64,000 bases of DNA from Apium graveolens (taxonomy: Eukaryota; Streptophyta; Magnoliopsida; Apiales; Apiaceae): the NCBI RefSeq assembly GCF_009905375.1, contig NW_027417495.1, forward strand, positions 1 through 64,000, written 5' to 3'. Both the position numbers and the translations under genes were made by a program. Of the stretch, positions 32,376 to 44,909 are shown piece by piece; position 1 is the stretch's first letter; every line of letters starts with the position of its first letter. The notes below the pieces were generated by a model, which was not told where the DNA came from, did not search any database, and saw only the letters and a list, made by a program, of their open reading frames with translations.

Positions 32376-34429
32376 CAGCCACCTTGTTACCATTCTGAAG
32401 CTCTTCACCAAAATCAACTAATAAAGTATCAATCATTTTAAATTTGTGAACAAGTTTGTCCTCTTCGGTAGAACAAATCTTTTTTGCAGTTTCAGGTGTA
32501 TTGGGATCATTGACACCTACATCCCCAACAACCGCTCCCTTGGACTGACAGCTTGCTTGCTGCGAAATGGGTTTTGGGCTATCATGACATCCACCCCTAG
32601 TCAATGATAATTATGCTCTAATCTTTTCAATTTCTACCGCCCAAAATGCATTTCTCTCTTTGATTATCGTTGGAGTCTCTACTGCCATAAACTTTAGAAC
32701 TCCCTCCTGTATACGTTCATCCATTGTTCTTGCTTTCTTTTGCCTAGGAAGATCAAAGTAACCCGACTGCTTCACGTGGGTTCCTTGACCACGTACTCTG
32801 CCTCCATGCCCAGGCTTACCAAGGGCCATGGTTAAAATATCATTAGCACCTTCTACTACAACTTTCCCTTCTTTAACCTCCTCCTTTAACTTTTCCTACA
32901 AAATTAAAAGTAGCATTTTCTTAATCTTAGTAATTCCCATATAAAAAGTCTAATTTGTTTATGTATGTAACAAGCTTATATTTATAAACAAAGTCTAATT
33001 TGTTTATGTATGTAACAAGGCAATTCCCATATAAAAAGTCTAATTTGTTTATTAAATAAATTTTTATTTAGTCACATATTTTCATTATTCAATGTTAAAG
33101 ATTTTTTAAAATAATTGTAGTTAGATTTTAAGTAGTATTTAAAAAAAATGGCTTAGTCAAGATATTTAATTGAATTAAATATCTATCAATAACTTACAAT
33201 TTCCTTAGCTTTTTCTACAACTGTATCGTTTATAAAATTTACATCTTTGTCCTTCCTTGCCTTGAGCCAGGTATCTGATCGATCTACCTCCTCTGCTTCT
33301 GGATGGGATTCAAACTGCGTAACATATAGAACATCACATTAGTAATAATATAAGCATGTTAGGAAAATTAGTGTGGAACCAAAATTTAACTTGTTTTATT
33401 CTCACTAATCCATTCATTCTCGAGGTTAGCATAACCTTTTCGAGACATTCAATGTGGATATAAACTCAGCATCCTTCTTTGAACTTGTTCATCATGAATT
33501 TTCTTCATAAAAAACACTGATGAGGGTATATAATATTATTAGTAAAAGTACAAATTGTATGTGCAAAGGTAACTAGAAGCATACCATAAACTCCTTCGAC
33601 GCACGATCAACAACAAATATGTCCCAGTGGGATTTCTCTATAAAAGAATAGTCTGTAGGAGGACATGCCAACAATTTTGGTTGATCCAGATAAGGAAGAA
33701 TATAATGTTTAGTCAGCCGGTATTTGAACTCCCTCCATTTTTGACACGCGGATCTTAAAACCATCTTTTTGGCTGACGGAGGTATAGTGAAAGCCATCTA
33801 CATCCATAAGCAACACAAGTATAGTTAAAAAATACAAGTAATTAAATGCATAGATAATAAGCAAGTAAATGAACTAGATCATTATATTTTTTTACCAGCA
33901 CATAGTCCCAAATCTTTGTCTTTTTGTCTTGAGGAATAGATTTCCAAGAATCATGTCAGATTGTGGGTTTAGTTCTTGTCAGAACTCCTATATATGACTG
34001 CATCTCTCCCGTCGCTTTACCATATGGCTCTCCTTTTGCATTAAAAGACACGGTAAGCTTGATCCCAAGCATCTTGCGTCTTAGAATTCGGTGCATCATC
34101 ACACTGCCTCGCATGAGTAGCTTTAGTCCTTGACTGTTGTCACTAGTGCTAACAGCTTTTTCTCTTTTTCTTTTCTTGGAAATCTCCTTTTGTAAGTTTT
34201 CAGATATGGGCTTCCTCTTTAAAGATTGTGGGGAAGAACTGGACGGTGTGGGGCTCTCGTTGTTTAAGGACCTTGTCTTTTTTAATGCCTTAACGAAATT
34301 CATGGTAGTTGGATGGGGTGATGATCGACTGGTCTTCTTAAACTCTGTCCTCTTCGACTCTGTTTTCTTTGCCTCTGTCTTTTTTGACTCATTCATCTTC
34401 GACTTTCCCTTTTTCTTTGAACTGGCCAT
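32376..34429 (-). pseudogene. CACTA-C second gene, 5' exons
   Basis: Exon 34429-33896 starts MASSKKKGKS, Lys/Ser-rich. It reaches GIKLTVSFNAKGEPYGKA..SYIGVLTRTKPTI, then a TGA, then HDSWKSIPQDKKTKIWDYVL and a GTAAAA donor. Later exons: 33797-33585 (KMVLRSACQKWREFKYRLT...CPPTDYSF...HWDIFVVDRASKEFM), 33516-33386 (SRKGYANLENEW, one stop), 33314-33198 (DRSDTWLKARKDKD) and 32895-32379 (LTMALGKPGHGGRVRGQGTHV). The last has a TAA near 32610 and ends where CACTA-B inserted. The ALG.P.H.GRVRG..G signature and order are typical of CACTA second genes. The three or four stops show it is dead. Confidence 0.76.
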
Positions 34430-35729
34430 AATCTACACAATAAACAAATAAGTATCACTACACTTAATATTTATTAATCACAGAATGAATGACGTAATCA
34501 TAATGCAATCTAATTAAATATTGATGCATAATTTGATCTAAATGCTTCAAAATAAAACAAAATATTGGCCTAAAAAATATTAACACCTTGCCGTAGGTAA
34601 CACATAACCTAGCAAATACTAGCAACAAGGCCAACTAAAGAAAGTCCTCCAATAACCTTGTTAGCAAAACCAGAAACAGAGCTTGAGTCTGTAAAACTCC
34701 TAACCACCAAGATTCTGTAAAAATTATTGATAATGGACAAGTATGTACAAAAACTGAAAAGCATACTTCATACTCAACATATTATCAATATATAATCACT
34801 ACATATTATCGTACTTCTGGTACCAAACTAAATTTCACAAAATCAACCAACATTCAGCAACTCCCTTTCACATAATCAACTCTATAAACTCTGTTGTTAA
34901 GCTTAACGCAATACACCTTAATGTCATCATTTCAGTTGAGGAATAATAATTCAAAGTCCAATTCATCCATGTTTTTCTGTTTTTGTGTAGCCTTTTTCAT
35001 ATTTAGCCATACTCATTACTAATTACTGTGCCTTGTTATCTCTATATCAGTGTACAAACATGCAAACAAACAAACACAAATACATCAAAACTTTCTACTA
35101 ACACAAATGCATGCAAAGTCAACACATAATGAAAAAAATTAAGGGCCTAAAACAAACATCATCACATGGTAAAACAAATTAAGGGCTTAAATTTTTTTTA
35201 AAAAAAATCACCAAATAATGAAACCCTTAAAATTGATATCAAGTTTTCCAAATCAATCGAATTATTTTAAAACAAATTAAGGGCCTATTGAGGTTTTGGA
35301 CATGTAAAAATCCAAAACCCACAAATACGGATGGAGTTCATAATAATAAAAGAAATATGAGCTGAAAATACGTACTATTTTGATAATATGGATGAGCTGA
35401 ATTGGGTTTGAGCTGAGTGAAATCGCCCAAGAAATGGGTTTGAGATGAGTGAAATTGCCGGTGAGATGAGTGAAGAAATGGGAGAAATGGGTTTGGGTGT
35501 TTGATTTTCTGAAACTGTCGGGTGACTAAAAGTGTAAATGGGGGGAGAATAAAATAAAAGGGGAGGGAAACTGATAATATCTTCATTTCGAAGCAACGGC
35601 CCAGGAGCTAGAGTTGTTTAGATCTAACGACCAAGATTATTTGTATTATCTAATATTTATCTTTTTTCTAAGGTCAACACATATATTGTTTCTTACAACG
35701 GTTTGTCCGGAAACTGTTGTGTAATTCTC
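34430..35729 (-). other. Upstream region of CACTA-C gene, no other gene
   Basis: A splice-acceptor-like TTTATTGTGTAG stands right before the ATG at 34429, so a leader intron is likely. A CT-rich, leader-like stretch lies at 35596-35340 on the minus strand. The middle is AT-rich with nothing recognisable. An ACAACGGTTT/AAACTGTTGT inverted repeat near 35695-35723 resembles CACTA subterminal words, but no CACTA end follows before the satellite. Confidence 0.5.
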
Positions 35730-38700
35730 GGAATTTATTGATTAGAAAAAATTCTCGTAATTTTTAAAAATTATCTTCCGTGACTTTATAAGGAAAATGA
35801 AGTGAAAGTGATAACCCCTAAACTGAGATACGTTACAGATTAACGGAAGAATTTTTCAAATTTTTTTTGGGTGATCCAACCGTACGAATGTCGAAATAAG
35901 GCGATTTGATTGACAAGAAAAAATTCTCGGATTTTTTAAAAACTATCTTCCGTGACTTTACAAGGAAAATAAAGCGAAAGTGCTAACCCCTAAACTGAGA
36001 TACATTGCAGATTAACGGAACGATTTTTATAAAATGTTTTTTGGATGATCCAACTGTATGGATGTCGAGGAAAGGCGATTTTATTGACTAGAAAAAATTC
36101 TCGGAATTCTTAAAAATTATCTTCTGTGACCTTATAAGGAAAATGAAGCGAAAGTGCTAACCCTTAAACTGCGATACGTTGCAGATTAACGAAACGATTT
36201 TTGTAAAAAAAAATTCGACGATCCAACCGTACGGATGTCGAGGGAAGGCGAATTTATTGACTAGAAAAAATTTTCGGAATTTTTAAAAATTATCTTCCGT
36301 GACTTTATAAGGCAAAATGTAGCGAAAGTGCTAACCCCTAAACTGAGATACGTTGCAGATTAACGAAAATATTTTTGTTAAATGTGTTTTATGGAAGATA
36401 CAACCATACGGATGTCGAGGGAATGCGATTTTATTCACTAGTAAAAATTCTCTGAATTTTTAAAAATTATCTTCCGTGACTTTATAAGGAAAATGAAGCG
36501 AAAATGCTAACCCCTAAACTGAGATACGTTGCAGATTAACGGAACAATTTTTGTAAAATTTTTTTTGGACGATATAACCGTACAGATGTCGAGGAAAGAT
36601 GATTTTATTGACTAGAATAAATTCTTGGAATTTTTAAAAATTATCTTCCCTGACTTTATAAGGAAATGAAGCGAAAATGCTTACCCCTAAACTGAGATAT
36701 GTTGCAGATTAACGGAATGATTTTTGTAAAATATTTTTTTAACGATCCAACCATGCGGATGTCGAGGAAAGGCGATTTTATTAACTAGAAAAAATTCTCG
36801 GAATTTTTAAAAATTATCTTCCGTGACTTTATAAGGAAAATGAAGTGAAAGTGATAACCCCTAAACTGAGATACGTTGCAGATTAACGAAAGAATTTTTC
36901 AAATTTTTTTTGGGTGATCCAACCGTACGAATGTCGAAATAAGGCGATTTGATTGACAAGAAAAAATTCTCGGATTTTTTAAAAACTATCTTCCGTGACT
37001 TTACAAGGAAAATGAAGCGAAAGTGCTAACCCCTAAACTGAGATACATTGCAGATTAACGGAACGATTTTTATAAAATGTTTTTTGGATGATCCAACTGT
37101 ATGGATGTCGAGGAAAGGCGATTTTATTGACTAGAAAAAATTCTCGGAATTCTTAAAAATTATCTTCTGTGACCTTATAAGGAAAATGAAGCGAAAGTGC
37201 TAACCCTTAAACTGCGATACGTTGCAGATTAACGAAACGATTTTTGTAAAAAAAAATTCAACGATCCAACCGTACGGATGTCGAGGGAAGGCGAATTTAT
37301 TGACTAGAAAAAATTTTCGGAATTTTTAAAAATTATCCTCCGTGACTTTATAAGGAAAATGTAGCGAAAGTGCTAACCCCTAAACTGAGATACGTTGCAG
37401 ATTAACGAAAATATTTTTGTTAAATGTGTTTTATGGAAGATACAACCATACGGATGTCGAGGGAATGCGATTTTATTCACTAGTAAAAATTCTCTGAATT
37501 TTTAAAAATTATCTTCCGTGACTTCATAAGGAAAATGAAGCGAAAATGCTAACCACTAAACTGAGATACGTTGCAGATTAACGGAACAATTTTTGTAAAA
37601 TATTTTTTGGACGATATAACCGTACGGATGTCGAGGGAAGATGATTTTATTGACTAGAATAAATTCTTGGAATTTTTAAAAATTATCTTCCCTGACTTTA
37701 TAAGGAAATGAAGCGAAAATGCTCACCCCTAAACTGAGATATGTTGCAGATTAACGGAACGATTTTTGTAAAATATTTTTTAAATGATCCAACCGTGCGG
37801 ATGTCGAGGAAAGGCGATTTTATTGACTAGAAAAAATTCTCGGAATTTTTAAAAATTATCTTCTGTGACTTTATAAGGAAAATGAAGCGAAAGTGTTTAC
37901 CCCTAAACTGAGTTACGTTGCATATTAAGGAAAATATTTTTGTTAAATGTGTTTTATGGACGATCCAACCGTACGGATGTCGACGGAATGCGATTTTATT
38001 CACTAGTAAAAATTCTCTGAATTTTTAAAAATTATCTTCCGTGACTTTATAAGAAAAATGAAGCGAAAGTGCTAACCCCTAAACCGAGATACGTTGCAGA
38101 TTAATAGAACGATTTTTATAAAATATTTTTTGGATGATCCAACCATAAGGATGTCGAGAGATGGCGATTTTATTGACTAGAATTTTTTTTTAAAAATTAT
38201 CTTCCCTGCCTTTATAAGAAAATGAAGCGAAAATGCTCACCCCTAAACTGAGATATGTTGCAGATTAACGGAACGATTTTTGTAAAATATTTTTTAGACG
38301 ATCCAACCGTGCGGATGTCGAGGAAAGGCGATTTTATTGACTAGAAAAAATTCTCGGAATTTTTAAAAATTATCTTTTGTGACTTTATAAGAAAAATGAA
38401 ACGAAAGTGTTAACCCCTAAACTGAGATACGTTGCATATTAAGGAAAATATTTTTGTTAAATGTGTTTTATGGACGATCCAACCGTACGGATGTCGAGGG
38501 AATGCGATTTTATTCACTAGTAAAAATTCTCTGAATTTTTAAAAATTATCTTTCGTGACTTTATAAGGAAAATGAAGCGAAAGTGCTAACCCCTAAACCG
38601 AGATACGTTGCAGATTAACAGAACGATTTTTATAAAATATTTTTTGGATGATCCAACCATAAGGATGTCGAGGGATGGCGATTTTATTGACTAGAAAAAA

Positions 38701-38908
38701 TTCTCGGAATTTTTAAAAATTATCTTCCGTGACTTTATAAGGAAAATGAAGCGAAAGTGCTAACCCCTAAACTGAGATACGTTGCAGATTAACGGAATGA
38801 TTCTTTTAAAATAATTTTTGGACGATCCAACCGTAAGAATGTCCATGGAAGGTGATTTTATTAACTAGAAAAAATTCTCTGAATTTTTGAAAATTATATT
38901 CCGTGACT
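35730..38908 (+). repeat. Satellite array, about 174-bp monomer with higher-order repeats
   Basis: Eighteen head-to-tail monomers, each with the order GACTAGAAAAAATTCTCGG, CTTCCGTGACTTTATAAGG, GCTAACCCCTAAACTGAGA, TTGCAGATTAACGGAACG, and GATCCAACCGTACGGATGTC. Spacing is 170-178 bases. A six-monomer block repeats after 1,043 bases (35848 to 36891), with nearly identical private variants. After about 37800 the pattern changes to a three-monomer block repeating after 514 bases (37921 to 38435). No coding sequence. Confidence 0.95.
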
Positions 38909-41265
38909 TTTTAATAATAGAAACAGAAAGAAGATATAATTTATTAATAATATTTATTAATTTAAATATCATCACACCCATTAATCTAAGACAGACATTA
39001 ATATTTACACCCTTAATAATTGTGTTCGGATCTAAGAGTTTGGTCGTTGGTTTCTTTCTCTTATCCCTTTCTTTCTTCTTTTTCTCCTCAGTGCTTCTCT
39101 TTCTTTCATCTTTTCTCTGTTAATTTGTTTTCCGTTACTCTATTAATTTGCTCGTCAAGGCAAATTATTTCATCTTTTTCATCTTTTTCATCCGCTAATT
39201 GTTTCAACATGGCAACCATCTACACTTCATTTTAGGTAAATATTTAATCAATTCATTTTTATAAGTTCATTTTGATAAGTTTGTTTCAGTGGTTCTACAC
39301 CTAATTTGGATTGTGGTGATAATAGAGAACTTTAATTTGGTTCTTTTTCAATGGTTTGTGGTGATGTGGATATAATGGTTTATGGTGATTAATTATTATT
39401 AAAAATTAGTTGTCTTGCTATCCTTTAGAGGAAACCAAGTTGATTTCTGTAGTGACGGTGAGTGAGTGATTGAGGAAACAATAAAAACATATTTTAAGCA
39501 CCCACAGGATTGGTTTATTTGTTGTCTTTTACAGTCCATAAATATACAAAATTCAAAAATTACATTGGCCGTGTAGTACCTGCAGGAATATATCTATTTT
39601 ATAATTCACCGAAAGTAGTCATTGTTACAATTTTTTATGCACGAGGTCTGTTAAAAACAAGTGGGATGCTAACCTATGATCGAATTAAAAGAAAAGCAGG
39701 CCATGGTTATGTGATGGGAGAGCAGAGCTACGCTATGGTTCCACGAGATAAATATCATCTTGTTTTGTTATTGTAATAAAGACATCTGCGGTATATTTTA
39801 GCTAGTTAATGAGTGTAGTAAACTGAGTTTTTTGCATGAGATAGCAAAACAGGGCTTTCCTCGCTTAAGTTTATACATGTTGATGTTCTACTGTCGTTCT
39901 AATTTCCTTATACTTGTTAATTAATTTTGTTTCTTGTTAATATAAGATGGATAGGTCATGGTTTAATAAACCCTGTCACGTCTTATTATATTCTATCTAA
40001 AATATTATTACTACATGGAGAACAAATTTCCAAATTATAATAGAATTAAAATGTCATGTTAATAAATATTAATAGACTTTTTATATTTACTAAAACATTA
40101 TTCATGTGTTGTAACTGATACCAAATTTAGTAACATCATATTCTGTGCTTGGCTAAGTAGACCGGATTTCATACTAAAATAATCTTAAAAGTTTATGAGT
40201 TCAGGGTTAGATTATATACTAATCATAAAATCTAAATTATCACCTCTAACATTCAAAAACCTAAAACAAATATAAATAAAAAGAGAGATTTTTTATTTTT
40301 TTAATCCAGTTAATTTGCGGCTACATGTGATGTTAAAGTTTTTGTACATATAGGTCTTTTTGTTATGCCTAGCAATTTTACTCACCATATTTTTAGTACA
40401 TAATAAATGGGCTAGGAAATGATGTGGAGAGGGACATGGACATGTAAAATGTTTAAAAATGATTTCAACACGTAAATTTTAATCAAAAAAGGCTAAAAGA
40501 TATTAAAGAAAACACAACATATTTGACCAATAACATTGGCATGGGAAAAATGCATACTCTAGTAATTGCTCTAGTAATTGTTGACCTAATGCCCACTAAG
40601 ATACTTTGGCTAAATAGGGAGAATTTTCAGTGTTAATTTCCCTTAAAATTTAAATACGTTAAACAAAGTTTATTAGAGGTATTGCAATTATAAATTTAAG
40701 CACATACTAAAGATATAGTTACCCATCATTTTAATGTTTTCATCCTCCAAAAATATAATATGCCTTAACTAAACTATTGTCAAATAAAATCATGGCTCAC
40801 ATTGAAAATGATAAGAGAGATTATATAATCAAATATCAACGTTTGGAAATTGCCAAATTCATTATTGAAGAAATTTCTCTAGTTAAAATCTTAAGTACCA
40901 TCTTCTCAGTTTTACTCAATTATATAACAAAGAATGTGAAATATTGTTTAAAAAATAAAAATACTTGAACTTTAGTACAAAAGTGAGAAGATTCTTTTAA
41001 TGGATCCAGAAAGTATGGTTTGTTCATAGTTTATCCTTTTGGTGGATAAGTAATATATTTCTATGATAAATAATCTACGTATGAAAGTTGGTTTTCCCAT
41101 TAGAAGTTTTCCTAGTAATTTGTGAGAAACCAAGAACCTAAGTGTACATACATAGTAACTCTACAAATATCCCAATAAGACAAAAACTTGGATGCAATTT
41201 TGCCTAACTCTAAATAACCAAGAATGTTCCATCATAATGAGGCACAATTAGTAAAATAGTCATAC
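38909..41265. other. Unassigned AT-rich DNA with one small ORF
   Basis: A CT-rich, leader-like stretch at 39040-39230 ends in a nine-codon mini-ORF. An open frame at 39510-39776 (88 codons, VVPAGIYLFYNSPKVV..., GHGYVMGEQSYAMVPRD) follows an acceptor-like TTGTCTTTTACAG; I do not recognise it. The rest is AT-rich unique sequence, and other short frames look random. It may contain an eroded gene, but nothing identifies it. Confidence 0.35.
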
Positions 41266-42165
41266 TAATTTGGAATTTACCTTTTTAAATAAACTAATAT
41301 CAAATTTGTTACAAAAAAATGAATTACAGAAAAAAATTTGCATACCAAAATGAGGGACTTGCACTGGATTTGGATTTCTATTAGGGTAATGAGCATATCA
41401 GTGGTACATTCTCATTAGGACCACTAAGGATTACTGGCTCACCACCTAAACAAAAAAAAACAAAACAAATTATATTAAATAATTTTGACCCATTGATCTC
41501 TAACTAAATTAAAACAACACATTAAATTAAAATTAATTTTTTTATTTAACAAATTTTAAATTTCCGACAAAAAACTAAAAATTTAAATTATAATGCATAC
41601 AATTATGAGGAATGTGTAGTGGAGCGGATCAGCCTCAGGTCAAGTACATTTTGGTTAGGCCCAACAATGGCTTGAAAATCGAGCCCATTATCAGTATAGA
41701 CAACATTGTGGATTTGATCATTCAAAAAAATTATAGATTATACAAATTAAAGCAAACAAAATTTATAAAATATTTATACTAAATTTAAATTTACTTTTTT
41801 AACTAAACTTATTTCAAATTTGTCACCAACAAAAAGAACTACACAAAAAAATTGTGCATAACAAAATGTGGGAATTGCATGTGGATTTGGATTTCAAAGA
41901 GGGTCGTGAGCATGAACTTTATTCACCTTAATGAGTGGTACATGCTGGTTAGGCCCAATGAGGATTACTGCTCATCAGCTAAACAAGTATATTAAATTAT
42001 TTTGACCCATGTATCTTTAACTAGATTAAAAAAACATAATAAATTAAAATGAATTTTTTAATTAAACTAATATTAAATTTCTGACAAAAAAATATAAATA
42101 TAAATTATAGTGCATACAATGAGAAGAATGTGTAGCGGATTAGCTTTAGGTCCAAGTACATTTTG
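41266..42165. repeat. Imperfect direct repeat, about 400-bp unit 510 bp apart
   Basis: Copy 1 (about 41266-41655) and copy 2 (about 41776-42165) share CAAATTTGT, GGATTTGGATTTC, a GAGTGGTACAT-like block, GAGGATTACTG, TTTTGACCCAT, and TAAATTATA.TGCATACAAT with many substitutions between. Copy 2 ends at the truncated Copia-B LTR. Origin unknown. Confidence 0.65.
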
Positions 42166-42168
42166 ATC

Positions 42169-42502
42169 ATTCTGTGAAGAATGGAATACTTGGAAGAAAA
42201 GATAACTGATTGATATATTTTAGGAAGCAGAATTATATTCCATATCAATTAGCGATTATCTTGTAACTGTGTGATATATAAACACAGACATAGGGTTTAC
42301 ACTATAAGTGTTATCATCATCGAGAATATTATTCATTGTAACCCTAACAGCTCTCGTGATATTTGTTCATCACTGAGAGAGGACAGTCCTACATTGTAAT
42401 AGAGTTTAATAAAGTTTGTTTTCTGTTACTTGAGTTATTAAAGTTCGATTTGATTGTGCAATACACTGTATTCACCCCCTCTATAGTGTGTGTGACCTAA
42501 CA
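42169..42502 (+). repeat. Copia-B 5' LTR, truncated
   Basis: This is the last 334 bases of the LTR, ending CCTAACA directly before the primer-binding site. The first 260-odd bases seen in the LTR at 54690 are missing, and the left flank is the unrelated direct repeat. It carries an intact TATATAAA (42275-42282) and AATAAAGTTTG. Over the first 128 bases it differs at one site from the terminal LTR at 63614 but at about ten from the middle LTR at 54690. Confidence 0.85.
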
Positions 42503-42504
42503 AG

Positions 42505-42517
42505 TGGTATCAGAGCC
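42505..42517 (+). other. Primer-binding site (initiator tRNA-Met)
   Basis: TGGTATCAGAGCC begins two bases after the LTR end. This is the usual copia primer-binding site complementary to the 3' end of initiator methionine tRNA. No such site follows the LTR at 55295, which shows that the sequence after it is not the start of an element. Confidence 0.92.
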
Positions 42518-42558
42518 TATATGTTAACACACAAACAGTTTAAGATCCAAAAACAATC

Positions 42559-44897
42559 ATGTCTGAAGTAGAAACTCCAACTAAGCCCACCAAAACTGAA
42601 GAACCTCCAAACACACAAATTCAAAGCTGATATGAGACTATTAGAGTTTCCATATTGAGACCATCTGAATATCCCATATGGAAGGTGAGGATGACCATGT
42701 TTCTAGAAGCTATAGATCGAGAATATCTTGATAGAATCAAGGAAGGGCCTCACAAACCAACCAAGCTCGCTGTAGCACTTGCAGGTGAAGTAGCAAAGTC
42801 AGTACCAAAAGAAAAGAGTGACTACACTGCTGAAGATATCGCATCAATTGCTAAGGATGCTAAGGTACCACACTTACTGCATAGTGCTATTGATAATGTA
42901 ATGTCAAACAGGGTAATAAACTGCAAGACTGCAAAGGAGATATGGAATGCCTTGGAAACAAGATGTCAGGGAACTGATACGATTAAGAAGAACAGGAAGA
43001 TAATACTCACTCAAGAGTATGAACACTTTGACTCAAAGGCTAATGAGTCATTGACTGATTTGTATGATAGATTTGTCAAACTCTTGAATGATTTATCACT
43101 GGTTGATAAGGAATATGATCTTGAAGATTCAAACCTTAAATTCCTGTTGGCTCTTCCTGAAAGCTGGGATTTAAAGGCAACAACAATAAGAGATAACTAT
43201 AATCTTAATGAAACAACTCTTGATGAAATTTATGGAATGCTCAAGACTCATGAACTTGAGATGGAACAAAGAAGCAAGAGGAAAGGAGGAAAGTCAAGGA
43301 CAGTTCCTCTTAAAGCTGAAGAAGAATCCCCCAAGGCAGCTACCTCAAGGAAAGACAAGGCTAAAGCTCTCTTCACAAAGTCTGATACTGAGTCATCAAG
43401 TTCTGAAAGTGATGATGACTCAGAATCTGAAAGCGTGCCTGAGACGGATGCTGATGAAGAGATGATGAAGCTGTGTGCTCTTATGGTGAAAGGAATCACA
43501 AAGATTGCATACAGGAAGTTCAGGAAGGGAAAAAAGTTTTCCAGAAAAGGCGCAAGTTCTGATAAGAAAAATTTCAGAAAATATGAGGGCAGAGGAGGAA
43601 AGTCTGACAGAGGAGATTATACAAATGTTAAATGCTACAACTGTGGTGAGAAAGGCCACATATCTCATGATTGCAAGAAAGTGAAGAGTGACAAATGCAA
43701 GGCTCTTGTCACAAAGAAGAAAAGCTGGACAAATACCTCAGATTCTGAAAGTGAGGAGAAATATGCCTTGTTGGTAAATGCTGATAAAGCAAGTGCTGAA
43801 AGCAGTTCTGAAGCTGCTGAATTAAAGGTACCTCAAACTACTTATGCCTTTCATACTGATGATATTAATGAGTTGAGAAGATATCTTAAAACCATGTTCA
43901 TTAGTTATAGAGATCAAACTTTAACATATGAAAGATTAACTTCTGAAAATCTTGCTTGCGAAAAGAGGAATGATTATTTAGAAAAAGAGTTAGTCATGTT
44001 CCATCAAACTCAGAATGATAGAGATGATGCTTTCTATGTAAGGGGTGAAGTGCTTAAAATGAATGAATCTCTAAAAGCTGAGTTAGAAAAGGAAAGAGAG
44101 ATTATCAGGACTTGGACTAACTCTGGCAGAACAACTCAGAATTTGTTAAGTAGTGAAAACTGGAAAGAGGGCTTAGGTTATGGAGAGGATAAGAATGATA
44201 AAGGAACTGTAGATATTAAGCCTATAGTTGTTAAACAAAAACCAAAGTTAAAACCCGTTAAGTTTGTAGCTGTAAAGTCTAATACTGAGAAATCAGAAGT
44301 TAAAAAGGAATTAACTTCTGACAAACTAAAATAGGAAAAGACAACTGAAGTAAACGTAGGCTTAATGACAAAGAAGCAGCTTAAGCATAAGCTGAAAGAT
44401 GTTATGAATGCAAACAAGGTAAAATCACCTAGGAAAAATAGGAATGGAAAAGAAGGTGTGAATAAAAGCAATGATTATAAGCCTGTTCCTGATGCTCCTA
44501 GAAAAACATGTCATAACTATGGAAGTTCTAACCATCTGGCTTCTTTTTACAGGAAGAATAAGAACATAAACTCCTTACCTTCAAAGTCAGGAGTTAAGAG
44601 TCAGTCTGTTAGTTATAAGCCACAAAATCCTTGTTTTCATTGTGGTAGTTTATGGCATTCCATTTATACTTGTAAGAAATATCATAGTTTGTACTATGAT
44701 TATTATCAAATAAAACCTTCTTTAAAGAAAGTTACCATTGTTCCTTCTAGTGTAAGTTCTGATTCGAAGTCTGATAGTGTAAATTATGATAAGAAAATGT
44801 TAACATAAACTCTGATGCTAAATTCGCTGCAAATGTTAACAGTCTTAATAAGGCCAAAGGATCCAAGCTTGTCTGGGTCCTTAAAACTAATCATTAG
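42559..44897 (+). pseudogene. Copia-B gag
   Basis: ATG at 42559 (MSEVETPTKP). TGA at 42628 interrupts the frame, TAG at 44332 interrupts it again, and a frameshift near 44800 separates the last 30 codons (ending LVWVLKTNH). The N-terminal half is the UBN2/capsid type (PSEYPIWKVRMTMFLEA; KTAKEIWNALE; LTDLYDRFVKLLNDL). A zinc knuckle CYNCGEKGHISHDC is at 43633-43674 and a second CCHC, CFHCGSLWHSIYTC, at 44632-44673. A third, near 44506, has lost its cysteines. The long Glu/Lys-rich region between (43860-44330) is probably coiled coil. At about 770 codons it is large even for Sirevirus gag. Confidence 0.85.
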
Positions 44898-44909
44898 TGG
44901 TCTTTGTGA
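44895..44909 (+). other. Copia-B gag-pol junction with two in-frame stops
   Basis: TAG (44895-44897) ends gag and TGA (44907-44909) follows 12 bases later. Both are in the frame of the protease that begins right after. The sequence TCTTTGTGATTGCAG just before GGCAAC looks like a splice acceptor. The layout matches that of Copia-A at 9955-9981. Confidence 0.5.

Larger units (their letters stand above)
18899..35600 (-). mobile_element. CACTA-C, older element split by CACTA-A and CACTA-B
   Basis: Exons of one minus-strand gene are found at 34429-32376, 28461-27802 and 19224-18899, and they join in frame once the two inserted elements are removed. No transposase (TNPD) gene is present. I could not find CACTA terminal repeats for this element on either side, so its true ends are unknown. 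The left side merges into the DUF724 pseudogene and the right side stops before the satellite at 35730. It is the oldest layer of this region. Confidence 0.6.

Noticed and set aside
35730..38908. CRISPR-like array
   Set aside because: Direct repeats of about 174 bases with no short-repeat/unique-spacer pattern; this is a plant satellite.
39441..39451. TTTCTGTAGTG as the right end of CACTA-C beyond the satellite
   Set aside because: No matching CACTACAGAAA start on the left and no repeated target triplet; a short chance match.
40777..40968. 63-codon frame as a gene
   Set aside because: Low-complexity Ile/Lys/Asn-rich frame in AT-rich DNA, no promoter or conserved pattern.
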